Source: Cryptomeria japonica (taxonomy: Eukaryota; Streptophyta; Pinopsida; Cupressales; Cupressaceae). Taken from it: a stretch of 64,000 bases of DNA. The notes beneath the pieces are model-generated. The model searched no databases. It worked only from the letters and a program-made list of their open reading frames with translations, and was not told the DNA's origin. Position 1 is the stretch's first letter. Every line of letters starts with the position of its first letter. The stretch is taken from contig NC_081405.1 in the NCBI RefSeq assembly GCF_030272615.1, positions 607,277,677-607,341,676 on the forward strand, in the 5' to 3' direction. A program made the translations under genes and the position numbers. Of this stretch, positions 58,861 through 64,000 are shown piece after piece.

Positions 58861-61119
58861 CTTTCAAAGGCTTCCAATATGTTCCTTAAACAATGATCAC
58901 TTTTAAACAATTTTGTATGCTCCCAAATATCATGTGGTTGATATGATTTTTCAACATGAGAATCTAGGTCATAAGACTTAAGACCTTTATAAAGAACGAT
59001 AAACCCAATTCAAAATGGGATCCAAGTGCACATCAAATATACTATATGTAAAATGTGCTGGTAATCACAAGGTAGAGCATATGAAGCATAAAGACTGAAT
59101 ATACATGTAAATGTATTCTTGAAGCTCCTAATAGAATGTGTAGTGTTAAATGCCTTGTGAACTATGAGACTACAAACAAGTCTTTCAACTGAAATACAAA
59201 CGATATAAAAGTATCAACTTATCATCAACCCCTGTAGATAGAATAATCCCATGTGAAATATATATCCTCTGCACATGCGATCAAGAGATTAGTCCAGACA
59301 ATGATAACAAATCTAAATAGAATGAGAGATGAAAGCATCCAATCACTGAAGCCAACAATTTCAATAAAAACTTAATAACACCAAATGGAAATCAAGATGT
59401 TAATCAAGTAATCAAGCAACTGTATTACGTCAAATGTACCAAAGAGAAGATGCCAACTAGTACATATCCATCTGAAGGTAGTAATCAAGAATCAAGGTCA
59501 ACAAATATACTATTTCTTTAGACATAGCCAAACAACTCTGTGAAATATATTCACGTGTGTTAATCACATGAGCAATCAAGAGACCTATCAACTAATAATG
59601 ACATTTATATCTTTGCATAGAAAATCCATAAAGTTGACCCACTGTCATTAACTTCGTCAGTTACTAACATCCTGATGTACCAAACATAGTCAAGTACCAA
59701 GGAAAAATACTAGAAGAACTATTGTTATCACTCTTACATCAAGGTTGGACACCACTGCAAGGTCATTGAACAAGAATACACCAAGTATTATAACTCTGAA
59801 TCCTGACTTTTGTCGATGTCACTTTTAGTGTTACTATATCCACTGAAATATAATGCCTTGAAACATGTCACTATTAGATATAGCAGTTTGTACCTGTAGC
59901 AGATATGGTACAAGAAAAAGTTAATAGAAATCACAAGCTAAGTCAACAAAGCATGGTGTTCAAACTGTCCTTATGCATTTTTTGTAACATTCTCTACATG
60001 CACATTTTCTCATCCAACAAGAACCAATTGTCAGTTAAAATTTATTGTCCAAGTTCTAGTATCACTATGAAATAGGTATAAAAGTTCCCTAATATTTAAC
60101 TCTTTCTTAAATGAACTTGGGTTTTTTAATCTCATCAACTTTCTTAACTTGTTGTACAACACCATCGTTATCATGTTCACAAAATTTTATTAAGAAGCTT
60201 AACCATCTAACATCAAGGATACTTTACTATAAGTCCATTAATTTCTTACTCAAGAGCCTAGGACTATATCCTTGAACTTGATCATGGAATTCCATCAAGC
60301 ATCAACTTTAAAATCAAAATGAGAAAGACTTATTACAATACATTGTCCTTAAGTAAAAGACAAAATCACTATCATCCAAGGTCATTGTCAGGATGCAAAG
60401 TTACACCTATATTTGTTTGTGGATATCATGAGATTGAGAAATGTAACAATACCACAATGCAAGATCCACTTTCAAAACGTTCATTCTCAATGACAACTTT
60501 AACACATATATATCCAGATGCATAATTTATCACAAAACTCCAATCCAATGTGTCAACAAAAATTTCCTATCATGATGAATAATATGTTGACCAAACAAAG
60601 AACATAGCTCTTAAAGTAATCACTGTCGATCTTTACCATCATTACAAAATAGAAAAGAATTTCTAGATTCCACATCATACCAATCATTGATGGCAATATT
60701 GATGAAAGATAAGCTTCACATTGCAACCAGATCTATATTCATTATCAACTACTTGAAATTTGCACTTTTAGATCATTAGATCATTGTAGTTATCAATCAC
60801 AAGCCATTATTCTCTCAAAACATTCTGTCCAAACAAAATCTGCACAAACCATTATTCTTGTGTACTGCCTCATTTGAGAGAACAACTTATTGAAAGCACA
60901 AAGTCGATCATCAAAACAAAATTAGAAAGATACCAAACTATTTTACTTGACCCATAAGGTAAACAGACTACCTCAAACATCTTGGGGAACCTTAAAAAAT
61001 TAAACATTAGATCACTCCCCCTAAGAACATGCAACCACTTAAAGACTAAGAGATAATCTTTATGCATCATGCACAAAATTAAGTTCTTCCTTCTCCTTTC
61101 CTTTCTTTCTTCTCCAGAC
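58861..61119. other. No gene recognised; probable decayed copia interior
   Basis: It lies between the minus-strand gag and the PPT-like tracts, where pol would be, but I could not identify protease, integrase, RT or RNase H motifs. The length is about half that of a pol gene. Small plus-strand frames here (such as 60319-60525) look accidental. Confidence 0.4.
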
Positions 61120-62363
61120 CTATAGAAACCCATTTCCTGATGATTTCTTCTTGCAAAAACTTGCTTTATGATTAAATCCATGAAACTTATAGCAAACAAC
61201 TGCAAATTTGCATTCTCCTATACCATCTTTTAGTGACAATTTATCACAATTTCTTGCAATATGGCCTGATTGGTTACATTTAAAGCATGTGATATTATCA
61301 TAGTTCTTTTTCCAATCATTCTTATTCACTTTAACCCAACATTTAGAAGCTCTATGACCATACTCAAAACAAGAATAGCAATAGCTCATAAAAGAACAAT
61401 TATACCTCATCAATCTACCTTGCCAAGAAGAAGCAAAACTTAGACACCTAATTATTCTAATTCTTCTAATTCTTCCTCCCCTGTTGATGTTCTCATGTTG
61501 TTTTCTTCTTGTAATTTCCAGATTAGAAGCATGCAAATTCAAATTCACCTTAGTTCTAGGGGTTTTCATAACCTTGGAGAATTGTCCTTCCTGTAAGCCT
61601 AGACCACCTTTGTCATTTGGAGCTTTTTGTGTATAAATGATCTTATCTAGAGACACAAAGATTTTCTCATTAATCTTTTCATCCCTTATCTATTTTGAAA
61701 CTTTATCTAAGTTCCTTAGAGAAACCACTTCCCATTCAAGTCTGTCTATATTTTGTCCTTTTAACTTAAGGTGGTTCTTGATTTCTTCCTCTATCTTTCT
61801 AGCTTCTTCTACTTGTATCTTTTCTTCTACAAGTTCTAAACAAACCTTTTCCCTAATATCTTTTTCTTGTTGAAGTTGTCTATTCAAATTATGGTTCTTT
61901 CTTCTAAGTTGTTTAATCATATCAAAAGCATTCGGGAGCTCATTTTCCATATCAACCTTACTTCCTTGGTCATGATAAACATATTCTTGTTCAGATTTAT
62001 CATTCCCTAAGAAAAACAGTTTAACAACTTCTTGATGAATTGTATGTTTAATAACAGTTTCTTTGGACTCAGTTAGACTCTTTTCAGAACTGTGAAAATT
62101 AGTGCCTTCTTCACTATTAGATGTTGCACAACTAGTTTCACCTTTTAAAGACATTTCCTCTTGTGATTCACCATTCTGATTTAATTCAACTAGTTTGTTC
62201 CAAACTTCTTTTGGATTGCTGCAATGGACAACTTTTGAAATGATATCATTTAACAGACTATTAAAAATAACATTTAAAGCCTTAGCATTGTTTTCAAGAG
62301 CTTTATTCTCCTTAAGTGTGAGAGGAGATGTTGTAGATACTTTGGAACTAAAGAGGGGAAAAA
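61120..62363 (-). pseudogene. Copia-type gag with three zinc knuckles
   Basis: Minus-strand single frame with one TAG (61690-61692). From its upstream end: a UBN2-like Gag core (NAKALNVIFNSLLND, then VVHCSNPKEVWNKLVELNQN, 62300-62190); an acidic Ser/Glu linker; a long coiled coil (about 61920-61700); a Gag segment YTQKAPNDKGGLGLQ (about 61620); a basic stretch; and CYSCFEYGHRASKC, CFKCNQSGHIARNC and CYKFHGFNHKASFC. The last knuckle has Phe for its second Cys. The N-terminal DUF4219 part is missing. The upstream edge near 62363 is TTTCCCCTCTTTAG on the minus strand, which looks like a splice acceptor but may be chance. The frame ends at 61120. Confidence 0.75.
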
Positions 62364-62903
62364 AGACCTGTGAGGTGGATTAATTAATAAGCATGCAAAT
62401 CAAACATGGAAGTATATGAAATCAAAGACATAATTTGAAATGTATGAAAACATGAATAATGAAAATATATATACCTCACACAATCCTTTTACCTTCTCCT
62501 TCGGATGGAGCTTGATGAAGTGAAGGTGCCCTTGGATGATGCTCCATTTGATGTTCTCCTCTTGCTTGCTTGATGTGGATGACTCTCCAATGTTGTGCAC
62601 AAATGGAATGAATTTGGAAGATGATGGAAATGAGATGATTAAGTATGCATGTAGGATGATTTTGACATGATAAGGATGTTAAAATGATTTTCCTAGGCTC
62701 AAAAGGGAAGCATAAGATTACTGAACTTGGAGATGAAAAATGAAGGGATGACATCCTCAATTTATAGGAAGAGGAGAGGAAAAATGGATGGCTAGGATGG
62801 ATTCAAGATGAAGGGCTACGATTTCTTGTGAGCTCACACAAGGACCAAGAGAGGGTGTGGAGACCAAGGATATGCCTTAAAGGCATTTCTTGTCTCCACA
62901 ATC
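62364..62903. other. No gene assigned
   Basis: On the minus strand two overlapping frames (62600-62400 and 62760-62476) sit directly upstream of the gag and could be its leader, but neither shows a known domain. I treat this as untranslated or flanking sequence. Confidence 0.35.
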
Positions 62904-62976
62904 CTCAAGGTACATTGGGAAGACTTCCCAAGGTACCTTGAGAAGAGAAAAGTGCATTGGGAAGACTTCCCAATGT
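62904..62976. repeat. Two tandem near-palindromes (42-bp spacing)
   Basis: A 39-bp near-perfect palindrome is centred on 62923: arms CTCAAGGTACATTGGGAAG and CTTCCCAAGGTACCTTGAG, one mismatch. A second is centred on 62965, where CATTGGGAAG pairs with CTTCCCAATG. Both share the core TTGGGAAGACTTCCCAA. Confidence 0.8.
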
Positions 62977-63710
62977 GCCTTGAGAGGAGCAAGAGATGTG
63001 ACATTCCTTGAAGAATGGGGAGGAGGAATTAAAAATTCTCCAAAAATTAATAATCATGGGGATTGGAAGAATAAGAAGGAATTAAAAATTCCTTGGGAGA
63101 GGAGATGCCTAGACGATTGTGAGATTTTGAAAATCTCACATTCACCTAGGAAAAAGGCATTAAAAGCTAGTGGTTGGATGGAAAGGACAAGGAGTTGACT
63201 TCATGGCTAATCATGATGATTAGCCATTAGCAACTCATTAGGAGGGGGATTAGAGGAAATTTTAGGTGGGATTAGGATTTGTAGGAGGATTTGACTAGGA
63301 GAGAGAATGAGTGGAGGGAATTAAAAATTAGAATAATAAGGTTAAGTGAGTTTAGGGAGTTTCTAGAAGACTTTATTAGGTTTGTAGACATCTAAAAATG
63401 GTCACCGCTTGCGGAGTCATACTTTAACATTTCCGCATTGCCTTATTTTAGGGTTTTTGCACCGCATTAACATTTCTTCTATGTTGCGCACTTGGTCTTT
63501 ATCATTTGCGAGCATCGAGTCCTTCTTCTGCATTCTTCATTTGTCTCACTTTCGAATTTGGTCTTGTCGATAATAATCTTCAGTCATGATTTTGGTTGAT
63601 CTTATCCTGTCGCATCAATGTGCGTGCTCATTTGGCATATTTTGACATCGTCAATTCGATTTCATTTTGGACATCGTCAATCCTAATCGATGATAGAATT
63701 AGGGTTTTTT
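62977..63710. other. No gene recognised
   Basis: 62977-63330 is purine-rich on the plus strand. From about 63400, sequence such as CACCGCTTGCGGAG and TTTCCGCATTGCC resembles the interior of some gypsy LTRs, and an element may continue beyond the window. This is a weak impression. Confidence 0.35.
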
Positions 63711-63900
63711 CCTCTTGTCAATCTCGTCATTTTGTGATCGATTCATCATCGATCCTTGTCCTCTTGTCAATCTTGTCATCTTATGATCATTTTGTCATCG
63801 ATCCTCGTCCTTGTCAATCTTGTCATTTTGAGATCGATTCATCATTGATCATTGTCCTTTTCAATCATGTCAATTTGGATCAATTAGTCATTGTTCCTCG
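63711..63900. repeat. Tandem repeat, period 47-49 bp, four copies
   Basis: Units start at 63711, 63760, 63809 and 63856. Each begins CCT(CT)TGTCAAT or similar and contains TCATTTTGTGATCGAT(TC) then CATCGATCCT-like words. The 122-codon frame across it (63596-63964) is a by-product of the repeat. Confidence 0.8.
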
Positions 63901-64000
63901 TAAAGTTGGCGCCTATCAATTTGATCTCTTTGTCAATCTTGGTCAATTTGTCAACCAATCTTAATCGTTTATCAACATTGGTCCTTTGTCAATCAGAATC

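Noticed and set aside
63596-63964. 122-codon frame at the right end
   Set aside because: It is generated by a 47-49 bp tandem repeat.

Overview
This window looks like nuclear DNA from a seed plant with a large, repeat-rich genome. A gymnosperm or conifer is my best guess, from the density and age of nested retrotransposons, the copia LTRs ending in a C-run motif, and plant-type LINEs with a C-terminal RNase H. The species is not proven. I see no intact host gene, rRNA, tRNA or CRISPR array. Nearly all recognisable coding sequence is decayed retrotransposon.

Region by region. 1-1.08 kb is a minisatellite holding a very strong hairpin. 3.69-6.28 kb is a copia-type element that lost its pol region in one deletion but keeps both outer LTR ends and a 5-bp target duplication. 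7.96-17.87 kb is a complete-length Ty3/gypsy chromovirus with 2.6-kb LTRs, PBS, gag-pol, PPT and TSD, disabled by three in-frame TAG codons and a lost reverse-transcriptase aspartate. 17.9-21.1 kb is a decayed LINE. 21.4-31 kb is a mosaic of low-copy repeats (family R and a direct repeat A/B) with a solo LTR (26.1-27.3 kb) and a short LINE 3' fragment with a 19-bp TSD (28.2-29.5 kb). 31.4-32.1 kb is a long compound TA/TG microsatellite. 33.0-38.4 kb is a minus-strand LINE with ORF1 and ORF2, split by a solo LTR (36.1-37.7 kb). 38.4-47 kb is AT-rich and mostly unassigned, with a PPR-like remnant near 45.4 kb. 47.6-50.8 kb is a third long LINE remnant. 51.9-57.4 kb is a minus-strand LTR split by the best-preserved LINE (52.86-57.2 kb). 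58.6-62.4 kb is a minus-strand copia remnant (gag plus PPT-like tracts). The right end has small palindromes and a 48-bp tandem repeat.

The most interesting signal is the 52.86-57.2 kb LINE. Its RT/RNase H ORF is followed, with an 11-nt start/stop overlap, by a further long frame in the same orientation, about 575 codons. It encodes a protein with an N-terminal plant-transposon-like region and a charged coiled-coil tail. The 28.2-29.5 kb fragment carries the C-terminal part of a related protein and the same 3'-end sequence, so this downstream ORF looks like a heritable part of a LINE family and not a chance neighbour.

All coordinates and alignments were made by eye. Percentages and boundaries of degenerate features are approximate.
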